Of a stretch of 64,000 bases of DNA, positions 40,368 through 52,431 are shown piece by piece (position 1 is the stretch's first letter; each line of letters opens with the position of its first letter). Made by a program: the position numbers and the translations under genes. The stretch lies in NCBI RefSeq assembly GCF_949987535.1, contig NC_080082.1:43339874-43403873 (forward strand). Direction: 5' to 3'. The notes beneath the pieces were generated by a model that was not told the DNA's origin, searched no databases, and saw only the letters and a program-made list of their open reading frames with translations. Origin of the DNA: Balaenoptera acutorostrata (lineage: Eukaryota; Chordata; Mammalia; Artiodactyla; Balaenopteridae).

Positions 40368-40756
40368 TTTCCTTGTAAGCGGGTTGCCTCAGCCTTGCCT
40401 CATTTTCACAAGTGGCTATAAAGGAGGGCAGTCAGTAGGCCTCACCCTTCAAGCCCACTCCAATTTCCTAGAGAAAACACCAGGCCACGGTGTGCTTTCC
40501 TGTGGCAAGTAAACTTTGCTTTCATTCCTTACGGGGCACTTTGGCTCAGAACTGCCCTACCCCAAGGATTCAGGAATGTTCATCCCGATTGTTTGAGAAC
40601 AGCTTTTCTAGCTCTTTCATGGATGAAACCAACTGGGAAAAGAGCCGTTCTAAGCTGGGCACCATGGTGTCTTACCCTGGTCTAACAGAAACAGCACTCT
40701 GAGGGAGACGAGCTGCTGGCGTTTGGTAGCAAAATCTCCTATTCTGAAGAGAAACA
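40368..40756. repeat. Example of L monomer (389 bp) with long segment
   Basis: A representative long monomer. About 60 bp after the box the S sequence is replaced by a longer segment at about 40435-40517, containing GGCCTCACCCTTCAAGC, TTTCCTAGAGAAAACACC and TTTCCTGTGGCAAG. This accounts for the extra ~38 bp. A TATAAAGG octamer lies at 40417-40424. The box is the mutated TTTCCTTG form. Confidence 0.85.
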
Positions 40757-42944
40757 TTTCGTTGTAAGCGGGTTGCATCAGCCTTGTCACATTTTCTCAA
40801 CTGGCTTTAAAGAAGGGCAGTAAGTTGGCAGACTTCCTTGAGTCCCTGCGTCCCAGGCTGGAAAGTTTGCTTTCATTCCTTAGTTAGCACATTGGCTCAG
40901 GACGGCCTTACCCCAAGGATTCAGGGATGTGCAGCCCGATTATTTGAGATCAGCCCTTCTGGCTCTTTCATGGATGAAACCAACAGGGAAAAGAGCCGTT
41001 CTAAGCTGGGGACCATGGTGTCTTTCCCTAGTCTACACAGAAACAGCACTCTGAGGGAGAGGAGCTGCTGTCGTTTGGTAGCAAAATCTCCTATTCTGAA
41101 GAGAAACATTTCTTTGCAAGCGGGTTGCATCAGCCTTGCCACATTTTCTCAACTGGCTTTAAAGGAGGGCAGTCAATTGGCAAACTTCCTTGAGGCCCTG
41201 CTTCCCAGGCTGCAAAATTTGCTTTCATTCCTTAGTTGGCACATTGGCTCAGGACTGCCTTACCCCAAAGATTCAGGGATGTGCAGCCCTATTAGTTGAG
41301 ATCAGCCCTTCTGGCTCTTTCATGGATGAAACCAACTGGGAAAAGAGCCGTTCTTAGCTGGGGACCATGGTGTCTTTCCCTAGTCTACACAGAAACAGCA
41401 CTCTGAGTGAAACGAGATGCTGGCGTTTGGTAGCAAAATCTCCTATTCTGAAGAGAAACGTTTCGTTGTAAGCGGGTTGCATCAGCCTTGCCTCATTTTC
41501 ACAAGTGGCTATAAAGGAGGGCAGTCAGTAGGCCTCACCCTTCAAGCCCACTCCAATTTCCTAGAGAAAACACCAGGCCTCGGTGTGCTTTCCTGTGGCA
41601 AGTAAACTTTGCTTTCATTCCTTAGAGGGCACTTTGTCTCAGAACTGCCCTATCCCAAGGATTCTGGAATGTTCAGCCCGATTGTTTGAAAACAGCTTTT
41701 CTGGCTCTTTCCTGGATGAAACCAACTGGGAAAAGAGCCGTTCTAAGCTGGGGACCATGGTGTCTTTCCCTAGTCTACACAGAAAGAGCACTCTGAGGGA
41801 GAGGAGCTGCTGTCGCTTGGTAGCAAAATCTCCTATTCTGAAGAGAAACATTTCTTTGCAAGCGGGTTGCATCAGCCTTGCCACATTTTCTCAACTGGCT
41901 TTAAAGGAGGGCAGTCAATTGGCTAACTTCCTTGAGGCCCTGCTTCCCAGGCTGTAAAATTTGCTTTCATTCCTTAGTTGGCACATTGGCTCAGGACTGC
42001 CTTACCCCAAAGATTCAGGGATGTGCAGCCCTATTAGTTGAGATCAGCCCTTCTGGCTCTTTCATGGATGAAACCAACTGGGAAAAGAGCCGTTCTAAGC
42101 TGGGGACCATGGTGTCTATCCCTAGTCTACACAGAAACAGCACTCTGAGTGAAACGAGATGCTGGCGTTTGGTAGCAAAATCTCCTATTCTGAAGAGAAA
42201 CGTTTCGTTGTAAGCGGGTTGCATCAGCCTTGCCTCATTTTCACAAGTGGCTATAACGGAGGGCAGTCAGTAGGCCCCACCCTTCAAGCCCACTCCAATT
42301 TCCTAGAGAAAACACCAGGCCTCGGTGTGCTTTCCTGTGGCAAGTAAACTTTGCTTTCATTCCTTAGAGGGCACTTTGGCTCAGAACTGCCCTATCCCAA
42401 GGATTCTGGAATGTTCAGCCCGATTGTTTGAAAACAGCTTTTCTGGCTCTTTCATGGATGAAACCAACTGGGAAAAGAGCCGTTCTAAGCTGGGGACCAT
42501 GGTGTCTTTCCCTAGTCTACACAGAAACAGCACTCTGAGGGAGAGGAGCTGCTGGCGTTTGGTAGCAAAATCTCCTATTCTGAAGAGAAACATTTCTTTG
42601 CAAACGGGTTGCATCAGCCTTGCCACATTTTCTCAACTGGCTTTAAAGAAGGGCAGTCACTTGGCAGACTTCCTTGAGTCCCTGCTTCCCAGGCTGGAAA
42701 CTTTGCTTTCATTCCTTCGTTAGCACATTGGGTCAGGACGGCCTTACCCCAAGGATTCAGGGATGTGCAGCCCGATTACTTGAGATCAGCCCTTCTGGCT
42801 CTTTCATGGATGAAACCAACTGGGAAAAGAGCCGTTCTAAGCTGGGGACCATGGTGTCTTACCCTAGTCTACACAGAAACAGCACTCTGAGGGAGAGGAG
42901 CTGCTGGTGTTTGGTAGCACAATCTCCTATTCTGAAGAGAAACA

Positions 42945-42961
42945 TTTCGTTGTAAGCGGGT
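42945..42961 (+). other. CENP-B box, intact (array-typical form)
   Basis: TTTCGTTGTAAGCGGGT fits NTTCGNNNNANNCGGGN at all nine fixed positions, and fits the fuller human form YTTCGTTGGAARCGGGA at 15 of 17. CENP-B is the mammalian centromere protein that binds this element; binding here is inferred from the match. The same 17 bases recur at 78 loci in one orientation. Confidence 0.88.
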
Positions 42962-43296
42962 TACATCAGCCTTGTCACATTTTCTCAACTGGCTTTAAAG
43001 AAGGGCAGTCAGGTGGCAGACTTACTCGTTGCCCTGCTTCCCAGGCTGGAAATTTTACTTTCATTCCTTAGTTAGCACATTGGCTCAGGACGGCCTTACC
43101 CCAAGGATTCAGGGATGTGCAGCCCGATTACTTGAGATCAGCCCTTCTGGCTCTTTCATGGATGAAACCACCTGGGAAAAGAGCCGTTCTTAGCTGGGGA
43201 CCATGGTGTCTTTCCCTAGTCTACACAGAAACAGCACTCTGAGTGAAACGAGATGCTGGCGTTTGGTAGCAAAATCTCCTATTCTGAAGAGAAACA
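42945..43296. repeat. Example of box-plus S monomer (352 bp)
   Basis: A representative short monomer with an intact box. After the box comes GGGTTACATCAGCC, then GGCAGTCAGGTGGCAG, CTTTCATTCC, CAAGGATTCAGGG, a GATCAGCCC stretch, GGCTCTTTCATGG, CCATGG, TAGTCTACACAG and finally CTATTCTGAAGAG before the next box. It contains no open frame of note. Confidence 0.85.
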
Positions 43297-46225
43297 TATC
43301 CTTGTAAGCGGGTTGCCTCAGCCTTGCCTCATTTTCACAAGTGGCTATAAAGGAGGGCAGTCACTAGGCCTCACCCTTCAAGCCCACTCCAATTTCCGAG
43401 AGAAAACACCAGGCCACGGTGTGCTTTCCTGTGGCAAGTAAACTTTGCTTTCATTCCTTACGGGGCACTTTGGCTCAGAACTGCCCTACCCCAAGGATTC
43501 AGGAATGTTCATCCCGATTGTTTGAGAACAGCTTTTCTAGCTCTTTCATGGATGAAACCAACTGGGAAAAGAGCCGTTCTAAGCTGGGCACCATGGTGTC
43601 TTACCCTGGTCTAACAGAAACAGCACTCTGAGGGAGACGAGCTGCTGGCGTTTGGTAGCAAAATCTCCTATTCTGAAGAGAAACATTTCGTTGTAAGCGG
43701 GTTGCATCAGCCTTGTCACATTTTCTCAACTGGCTTTAAAGAAGGGCAGTCAGTTGGCAGACTTCCTTGAGTCCCTGCGTCCCAGGCTGGAAACTTTGCT
43801 TTCATTCCTTAGTTAGCACATTGGCTCAGGACGGCCTTACCCCAAGGATTCAGGGATGTGCAGCCCGATTATTTGAGATCAGCCCTTCTGGCTCTTTCAT
43901 GGATGAAACCAACAGGGAAAAGAGCCGTTCTAAGCTGGGGACCATGGTGTCTTTCCCTAGTCTACACAGAAACAGCACTCTGAGGGAGAGGAGCTGCTGT
44001 CGTTTGGTAGCAAAATCTCCTATTCTGAAGAGAAACATTTCTTTGCAAGCGGGTTGCATCAGCCTTGCCACATTTTCTCAACTGGCTTTAAAGGAGGGCA
44101 GTCAATTGGCAAACTTCCTTGAGGCCCTGCTTCCCAGGCTGCAAAATTTGCTTTCATTCCTTAGTTGGCACATTGGCTCAGGACTGCCTTACCCCAAAGA
44201 TTCAGGGATGTGCAGCCCTATTAGTTGAGATCAGCCCTTCTGGCTCTTTCATGGATGAAACCAACTGGGAAAAGAGCCGTTCTTAGCTGGGGACCATGGT
44301 GTCTTTCCCTAGTCTACACAGAAACAGCACTCTGAGTGAAACGAGATGCTGGCGTTTGGTAGCAAAATCTCCTATTCTGAAGAGAAACGTTTCGTTGTAA
44401 GCGGGTTGCATCAGCCTTGCCTCATTTTCACAAGTGGCTATAAAGGAGGGCAGTCAGTAGGCCTCACCCTTCAAGCCCACTCCAATTTCCTAGAGAAAAC
44501 ACCAGGCCTCGGTGTGCTTTCCTGTGGCAAGTAAACTTTGCTTTCATTCCTTAGAGGGCACTTTGTCTCAGAACTGCCCTATCCCAAGGATTCTGGAATG
44601 TTCAGCCCGATTGTTTGAAAACAGCTTTTCTGGCTCTTTCCTGGATGAAACCAACTGGGAAAAGAGCCGTTCTAAGCTGGGGACCATGGTGTCTTTCCCT
44701 AGTCTACACAGAAAGAGCACTCTGAGGGAGAGGAGCTGCTGTCGCTTGGTAGCAAAATCTCCTATTCTGAAGAGAAACATTTCTTTGCAAGCGGGTTGCA
44801 TCAGCCTTGCCACATTTTCTCAACTGGCTTTAAAGGAGGGCAGTCAATTGGCTAACTTCCTTGAGGCCCTGCTTCCCAGGCTGTAAAATTTGCTTTCATT
44901 CCTTAGTTGGCACATTGGCTCAGGACTGCCTTACCCCAAAGATTCAGGGATGTGCAGCCCTATTAGTTGAGATCAGCCCTTCTGGCTCTTTCATGGATGA
45001 AACCAACTGGGAAAAGAGCCGTTCTAAGCTGGGGACCATGGTGTCTATCCCTAGTCTACACAGAAACAGCACTCTGAGTGAAACGAGATGCTGGCGTTTG
45101 GTAGCAAAATCTCCTATTCTGAAGAGAAACGTTTCGTTGTAAGCGGGTTGCATCAGCCTTGCCTCATTTTCACAAGTGGCTATAACGGAGGGCAGTCAGT
45201 AGGCCCCACCCTTCAAGCCCACTCCAATTTCCTAGAGAAAACACCAGGCCTCGGTGTGCTTTCCTGTGGCAAGTAAACTTTGCTTTCATTCCTTAGAGGG
45301 CACTTTGGCTCAGAACTGCCCTATCCCAAGGATTCTGGAATGTTCAGCCCGATTGTTTGAAAACAGCTTTTCTGGCTCTTTCATGGATGAAACCAACTGG
45401 GAAAAGAGCCGTTCTAAGCTGGGGACCATGGTGTCTTTCCCTAGTCTACACAGAAACAGCACTCTGAGGGAGAGGAGCTGCTGGCGTTTGGTAGCAAAAT
45501 CTCCTATTCTGAAGAGAAACATTTCTTTGCAAACGGGTTGCATCAGCCTTGCCACATTTTCTCAACTGGCTTTAAAGAAGGGCAGTCACTTGGCAGACTT
45601 CCTTGAGTCCCTGCTTCCCAGGCTGGAAACTTTGCTTTCATTCCTTCGTTAGCACATTGGGTCAGGACGGCCTTACCCCAAGGATTCAGGGATGTGCAGC
45701 CCGATTACTTGAGATCAGCCCTTCTGGCTCTTTCATGGATGAAACCAACTGGGAAAAGAGCCGTTCTAAGCTGGGGACCATGGTGTCTTACCCTAGTCTA
45801 CACAGAAACAGCACTCTGAGGGAGAGGAGCTGCTGGTGTTTGGTAGCACAATCTCCTATTCTGAAGAGAAACATTTCGTTGTAAGCGGGTTACATCAGCC
45901 TTGTCACATTTTCTCAACTGGCTTTAAAGAAGGGCAGTCAGGTGGCAGACTTACTCGTTGCCCTGCTTCCCAGGCTGGAAATTTTACTTTCATTCCTTAG
46001 TTAGCACATTGGCTCAGGACGGCCTTACCCCAAGGATTCAGGGATGTGCAGCCCGATTACTTGAGATCAGCCCTTCTGGCTCTTTCATGGATGAAACCAC
46101 CTGGGAAAAGAGCCGTTCTTAGCTGGGGACCATGGTGTCTTTCCCTAGTCTACACAGAAACAGCACTCTGAGTGAAACGAGATGCTGGCGTTTGGTAGCA
46201 AAATCTCCTATTCTGAAGAGAAACA
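43297..46225. repeat. HOR unit B9, 2929 bp, 8 monomers
   Basis: A tandem copy at offset 2929. Its opening long monomer has private changes: box TATCCTTG, GTCACTAGG for GTCAGTAGG, and TTTCCGAG for TTTCCTAG. Intact boxes are at 43686, 44390, 45132 and 45874. Confidence 0.86.
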
Positions 46226-49154
46226 TATCCTTGTAAGCGGGTTGCCTCAGCCTTGCCTCATTTTCACAAGTGGCTATAAAGGAGGGCAGTCACTAGGCCT
46301 CACCCTTCAAGCCCACTCCAATTTCCGAGAGAAAACACCAGGCCACGGTGTGCTTTCCTGTGGCAAGTAAACTTTGCTTTCATTCCTTACGGGGCACTTT
46401 GGCTCAGAACTGCCCTACCCCAAGGATTCAGGAATGTTCATCCCGATTGTTTGAGAACAGCTTTTCTAGCTCTTTCATGGATGAAACCAACTGGGAAAAG
46501 AGCCGTTCTAAGCTGGGCACCATGGTGTCTTACCCTGGTCTAACAGAAACAGCACTCTGAGGGAGACGAGCTGCTGGCGTTTGGTAGCAAAATCTCCTAT
46601 TCTGAAGAGAAACATTTCGTTGTAAGCGGGTTGCATCAGCCTTGTCACATTTTCTCAACTGGCTTTAAAGAAGGGCAGTCAGTTGGCAGACTTCCTTGAG
46701 TCCCTGCGTCCCAGGCTGGAAACTTTGCTTTCATTCCTTAGTTAGCACATTGGCTCAGGACGGCCTTACCCCAAGGATTCAGGGATGTGCAGCCCGATTA
46801 TTTGAGATCAGCCCTTCTGGCTCTTTCATGGATGAAACCAACAGGGAAAAGAGCCGTTCTAAGCTGGGGACCATGGTGTCTTTCCCTAGTCTACAGAGAA
46901 ACAGCACTCTGAGGGAGAGGAGCTGCTGTCGTTTGGTAGCAAAATCTCCTATTCTGAAGAGAAACATTTCTTTGCAAGCGGGTTGCATCAGCCTTGCCAC
47001 ATTTTCTCAACTGGCTTTAAAGGAGGGCAGTCAATTGGCAAACTTCCTTGAGGCCCTGCTTCCCAGGCTGCAAAATTTGCTTTCATTCCTTAGTTGGCAC
47101 ATTGGCTCAGGACTGCCTTACCCCAAAGATTCAGGGATGTGCAGCCCTATTAGTTGAGATCAGCCCTTCTGGCTCTTTCATGGATGAAACCAACTGGAAA
47201 AAGAGCCGTTCTTAGCTGGGGACCATGGTGTCTTTCCCTGATCTACACAGAAACAGCACTCTGAGTGAAACGAGATGCTGGCTTTTGGTAGCAAAATCTC
47301 CTATTCTGAAGAGAAACGTTTCGTTGTAAGCGGGTTGCATCAGCCTTGCCTCATTTTCACAAGTGGCTATAAAGGAGGGCAGTCAGTAGGCCTCACCCTT
47401 CAAGCCCACTCCAATTTCCTAGAGAAAACACCAGGCCTCGGTGTGCTTTCCTGTGGCAAGTAAACTTTGCTTTCATTCCTTAGAGGGCACTTTGGCTCAG
47501 AACTGCCCTATCCCAAGGATTCTGGAATATTCAGCCCGATTGTTTGAAAACAGATTTTCTGGCTCTTTCATGGATGAAACCAACTGGGAAAAGAGCCATT
47601 CTAAGCTGGGGACCATGGTGTCTTTCCCTAGTCTACACAGAAACAGCACTCTGAGGGAGAGGAGCTGCTGTCGTTTGGTAGCAAAATCTCCTATTCTGAA
47701 GAGAAACATTTCTTTGCAAGCGGGTTGCATCAGCCTTGCCACATTTTCTCAACTGGCTTTAAAGGAGGGCAGTCAATTGGCAAACTTCCTTGAGGCCCTG
47801 CTTCCCAGGCTGTAAAATTTGCTTTCATTCCTTAGTTGGCACATTGGCTCAGGACTGCCTTACCCCAAAGTTTCAGGGATGTGCAGCCCTATTAGTTGAG
47901 ATCAGCCCTTCTGGCTCTTTCATGGATGAAACCAACTGGGAAAAGAGCCGTTCTAAGCTGGGGACCATGGTGTCTTTCCCTAGTCTACACAGAAACAGCA
48001 CTCTGAGTGAAACGAGATGCTGGCGTTTGGTAGCAAAATCTCCTATTCTGAAGAGAAACGTTTCGTTGTAAGCGGGTTGCATCAGCCTTGCCTCATTTTC
48101 ACAAGTGGCTATAACGGAGGGCAGTCAGTAGGCCTCACCCTTCAAGCCCACTCCAATTTCCTAGAGAAAACACCAGGCCTCGGTGTGCTTTCCTGTGGCA
48201 AGTAAACTTTGCTTTCATTCCTTAGAGGGAACTTTGGCTCACAACTGCCCTATCCCAAGGATTCTGGAATGTTCAGCCCGATTGTTTGAAAACAGCTTTT
48301 CTGGCTCTTTCATGGATGAAACCAACTGGGAAAAGAGCCGTTCTAAGCTGGGGACCATGGTGTCTTTCCCTAGTCTACACAGAAACAGCACTCTGAGGGA
48401 GAGGAGCTGCTGTCGTTTGGTAGCAAAATCTCCTATTCTGAAGAGAAACATTTCTTTGCAAACGGGTTGCATCAGCCTTGCCACATTTTCTCAACTGGCT
48501 TTAAAGAAGGGCAGTCACTTGGCAGACTTCCTTGAGTCCCTGCTTCCCAGGCTGGAAACTTTGCTTTCATTCCTTCGTTAGCACATTGGGTCAGGACGGC
48601 CTTACCCCAAGGATTCAGGGATGTGCAGCCCGATTACTTTAGATCAGCCCTTCTGGCTCTTTCATGGCTGAAACCAACTGGGAAAAGAGCCGTTCTAAGC
48701 TGGGGACCATGGTGTCTTACCCTAGTCTACACAGAAACAGCACTCTGAGGGAGAGGAGCTGCTGGTGTTTGGTAGCACAATCTCCTATTCTGAAGAGAAA
48801 CATTTCGTTGTAAGCGGGTTACATCAGCCTTGTCACATTTTCTCAACTGGCTTTAAAGAAGGGCAGTCAGGTGGCAGACTTACTCGTTGCCCTGCTTCCC
48901 AGGCTGGAAATTTTACTTTCATTCCTTAGTTAGCACATTGGCTCAGGACGGCCTTACCCCAAGGATTCAGGGATGTGCAGCCCGATTACTTGAGATCAGC
49001 CCTTCCGGCTCTTTCATGGATGAAACCACCTGGGAAAAGAGCCGTTCTTAGCTGGGGACCATGGTGTCTTTCCCTAGTCTACACAGAAACAGCACTCTGA
49101 GTGAAACGAGATGCTGGCGTTTGGTAGCAAAATCTCCTATTCTGAAGAGAAACA
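46226..49154. repeat. HOR unit B10, 2929 bp, 8 monomers
   Basis: A third tandem copy. It shares the private opening-monomer changes of the preceding unit, then diverges from about 46.9 kb on, for example CTACAGAG for CTACACAG near 46893 and a cluster near 47196-47285. Intact boxes are at 46615, 47319, 48061 and 48803. Confidence 0.85.
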
Positions 49155-50246
49155 TTTCCTTGTAAGCGGGTTGCCTCAGCCTTGCCTCATTTTCACAAGT
49201 GGCTATAAAGGAGGGCAGTCAGTAGGCCTCACCCTTCAAGCCCACTCCAATATCCGAGAGAAAACACCAGGCCACGGTGTGCTTTCCTGTGGCAAGTAAA
49301 CTTTGCTTTCATTCCTTACGGGGCACTTTGGCTCAGAACTGCCCTACCCCAAGGATTCAGGAATGTTCATCCCGATTGTTTGAGAACAGCTTTTCTAGCT
49401 CTTTCATGGATGAAACCAACTGGGAAAAGAGCCGTTCTAAGCTGGGCACCATGGTGTCTTACCCTGGTCTAACAGAAACAGCACTCTGAGGGAGACGAGC
49501 TGCTGGCGTTTGGTAGCAAAATCTCCTATTCTGAAGAGAAACATTTCGTTGTAAGCGGGTTGCATCAGCCTTGTCACATTTTCTCAACTGGCTTTAAAGA
49601 AGGGCAGTCAGTTGGCAGACTTCCTTGAGTCCCTGCGTCCCAGGCTGGAAACTTTGCTTTCATTCCTTAGTTAGCACATTGGCTCAGAACGGCCTTACCC
49701 CAAGGATTCAGGGATGTGCAGCCCGATTATTTGAGATCAGCCCTTCTGGCTCTTTCATGGATGAAACCAACTGGGAAAAGAGCCGTTCTAAGTTGGGGAC
49801 CATGGTGTCTTTCCCTAGTCTACACAGAAACAGCACTCTGAGGGAGAGGAGCTGCTGGCGTTTGGTAGCAAAATCTCCTATTCTGAAGAGAAACATTTCT
49901 TTGCAAGCGGGTTGCATCAGCCTTGCCACATTTTCTCAACTGGCTTTAAAGGAGGGCAGTCAATTGGCAAACTTCCTTGAGGCCCTGCTTCCCAGGCTGT
50001 AAAATTTGCTTTCATTCCTTAGTTGGCACATTGGCTCAGGACTGCCTTACCCCAAAGATTCAGGGATGTGCAGCCCGATTACTTGAGATCAGCCCTTCAG
50101 GCTCTTTCATGGCTGAAACCAACTGGGAAAAGTGCCGTTCTAAGCAGGGGACCATGGTGTCTTTCCCTAGTCTACACAGAAACAGCGCTCTGAGGGAAAC
50201 GAGCTGCTGGCATTTGGTAGCAAAATCTGCTATGTGAAGAGAAACC
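49155..50246. repeat. Truncated HOR unit B11, 3 monomers, joined to block C
   Basis: Monomers: 49155 L, 49544 S, 49896 S. The last begins as a block B monomer and becomes a block A/C type between about 50063 and 50098, so the unit is cut and joined to the S* family. The same hybrid recurs 4722 bp further right. Confidence 0.8.
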
Positions 50247-52431
50247 TTTCGCTGTAAGTGGGTTGCATCAGCCTTGCTACATTTTCTCAACTGGCTTTAA
50301 AGTAGGGTAGTCATTTGGCAAACTTATTTGAGGCCCTGCTTCCCAGGCTGGAAATTTTGCTTTCATTCCTTAGGTAGCACATTGGCTCAGGACGGCCTTA
50401 CCCCAAGGATTCAGGGATGTGCAGCCCGATTACTTGCGATCAGCCCTTCTGGCTCTTTCATGGATGAAACCAACTGGGAAAAGAGACGTTCTAAGCTGGG
50501 GACCATGGTGTCTTTCCCTAGTCTGCACAGAAACAGCACTCTGAGTGAAACGAGCTGCTGGCATTTGGTAGCAAATCTCCTATTCTGAAGAGAAACATTT
50601 CGTTGTAAGCGGGTTGTATCAGCCTTGCCACGTTTTCTCAACTGGGTATAAAGGAGGGCAGTCAGTACTCCTCACCCTTCAAACCTACTCCAATTTCATA
50701 GAGGAAACACGAAGCCTCAGTACGGTCTCCTGTGGCAAGGAAACTTTGCTTTCATTCCTTAGGTGGCACATTGGCTCAGAACTGCCATACCCCAAGGATT
50801 CAGGGATGTGCAGCCCGATTACTTGAGATCAGCCCTTCTGGCTCTTTCATGGATGAAACCAACTGGGAAAAGAGCCGTTCTAAGCTGGGGACCATGGTGT
50901 CTTTCCCTAGTCTACACAGAAAGAGCACTCTGAGTGAAACGAGATGCTGTCGTTTGGTAGCAAAATCTCCTATTCTGAAGAGAAACATTTCTTTGCAAGT
51001 GGGTTGCATCAGCCTTGCCACATTTTCTCAACTGGCTTTAAAGTAGGGCAGTCAATTGGCAAACTTCCTTGAGGCCCTGCTTCCCAGGCTGTAAAATTTG
51101 CTTTCATTCCTTAGTTGGCACATTGGCTCAGGAATGCCTTACCCCAAAGATTCAGGGATGTGCAGCCCTATTACTTGAGATCAGCCCTTCCGGCTCTTTC
51201 ATGGATGAAACCACCTGGGAAAAGAGCCGTTCTTAGCTGGGGACCATGGTGTCTTTCCCTAGTCTACACAGAAACAGCACTCTGAATGAAACGAGTTGCT
51301 GGCGTTTGGTAGCAAAATCTCCTATTCTGAAGAGAAACATTTCCTTGTAAGCGGGTTGCCTCAGCCTTGCCTCATTTTCACAAGTGGCTATAAAGGAGGG
51401 CAGTCAGTAGGCCTCACCCTTCAAGCCCACTCCAATTTCCTAGAGAAAACACCAGGCCTCGGTGTGCTTTCCTGTGGCAAGTAAACTTTGCTTTCATTCC
51501 TTACGGGGCACTTTGGCTCAGAACTGCCCTACCCCAAGGATTCAGGAATGTTCAGCCCGATTGTTTGAGAACAGCTTTTCTGGCTCTTTCATGGATGAAA
51601 CCAACTGGGAAAAGAGCCGTTCTAAGCTGGGCACCATGGTGTCTTACCCTAGTCTAACAGAAACAGCACTCTGAGGGAGACGAGCTGCTGGCGTTTGGTA
51701 GCAAAATCTCCTATTCTGAAGAGAAACATTTCTTTGCAAGCGGGTTGCATCAGCCTTGCCACATTTTCTCAACTGGCTTTAAAGAAGGGCAGTCAGTTGG
51801 CAGACTTCCTTGAGTCCCTGCTTCCCAGGCTGGAAACTTTGCTTTCATTCCTTCGTTAGCACATTGGCTCAGGATGGCCTTACCCCAAGGATTCAGGGAT
51901 GTGCAGCCCGATTACTTGAGATCAGCCCTTCTATCACTTTCATGGCTGAAACCAACTGGGAACAGAGCCGTTCTAAGCTGGGGACCATGGTGTCTTACCC
52001 TAGTCTACACAGAAACAGCACTCTGAGGGAGATGAGCTGCTGGTGTTTGGTAGCACAGTCTCCTATTCTGAAAAGAAACATTTCGTGGTAAGCGGGTTGC
52101 CTCAGCCTTGTCACATTTTCTCAACTGGCTTTAAAGAAGGGCAGTCAGGTGGCAGACTTACTTGAGGCCCTTCTTCCCAGGCTCGAAACTTTGCTTTCAT
52201 TCCTTAGGTGGCACATTGGCTCAGGACTGCCTTACCCCAAGGATTCAGTTATGTGCAGCCCGATTACTTGAGATCAGCTCTTCAGGCTCTTTCATGGCTG
52301 AAACCAACTGGGAAAAGTGCCGTTCTAAGCAGGGGACCATGATGTATTTCCCTAGTCTACACAGAAACAGCGCTCTGAGGGAAACGACCTGCTGGCATTT
52401 GGTAGCAAAATCTGCTATGTGAAGAGAAACA
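50247..52431. repeat. HOR unit C1, 2185 bp, 6 monomers
   Basis: Monomers: 50247 S*, 50598 L2, 50988 S, 51340 L, 51729 S, 52081 S. Core-intact boxes are at 50598 and 52081; the latter is a private variant (TTTCGTGGTAAGCGGGT). Confidence 0.78.
52081..52097 (+). other. CENP-B box, variant in the free positions
   Basis: TTTCGTGGTAAGCGGGT keeps every fixed base of the core but changes one of the tolerated positions. It is the only such variant I found among the core-intact boxes. Confidence 0.75.

Larger units (their letters stand above)
40368..43296. repeat. HOR unit B8, 2929 bp, 8 monomers
   Basis: The most regular unit form: 40368 L, 40757 S, 41109 S, 41461 L, 41851 S, 42203 L, 42593 S, 42945 S. 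Boxes alternate mutated and intact from first to last, giving intact boxes every 704-742 bp. Two similar units follow in tandem. Confidence 0.86.
21081..50246. repeat. Block B: regular HORs with alternating CENP-B boxes
   Basis: Holds 80 monomers, 39 with an intact CENP-B box. S* and L2 are absent. Most units open with a long monomer whose box reads TTTCCTTG. In many units an internal long monomer carries AAACG directly before an intact box, which adds a CpG. From 31269 to 49896 intact and mutated boxes alternate, with one slip at 37830. Nearly identical copies at offsets 3280, 5467 and 2929 indicate recent amplification. This is the best candidate in the window for the most recently homogenised part of the array, which is inference. 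Confidence 0.75.
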
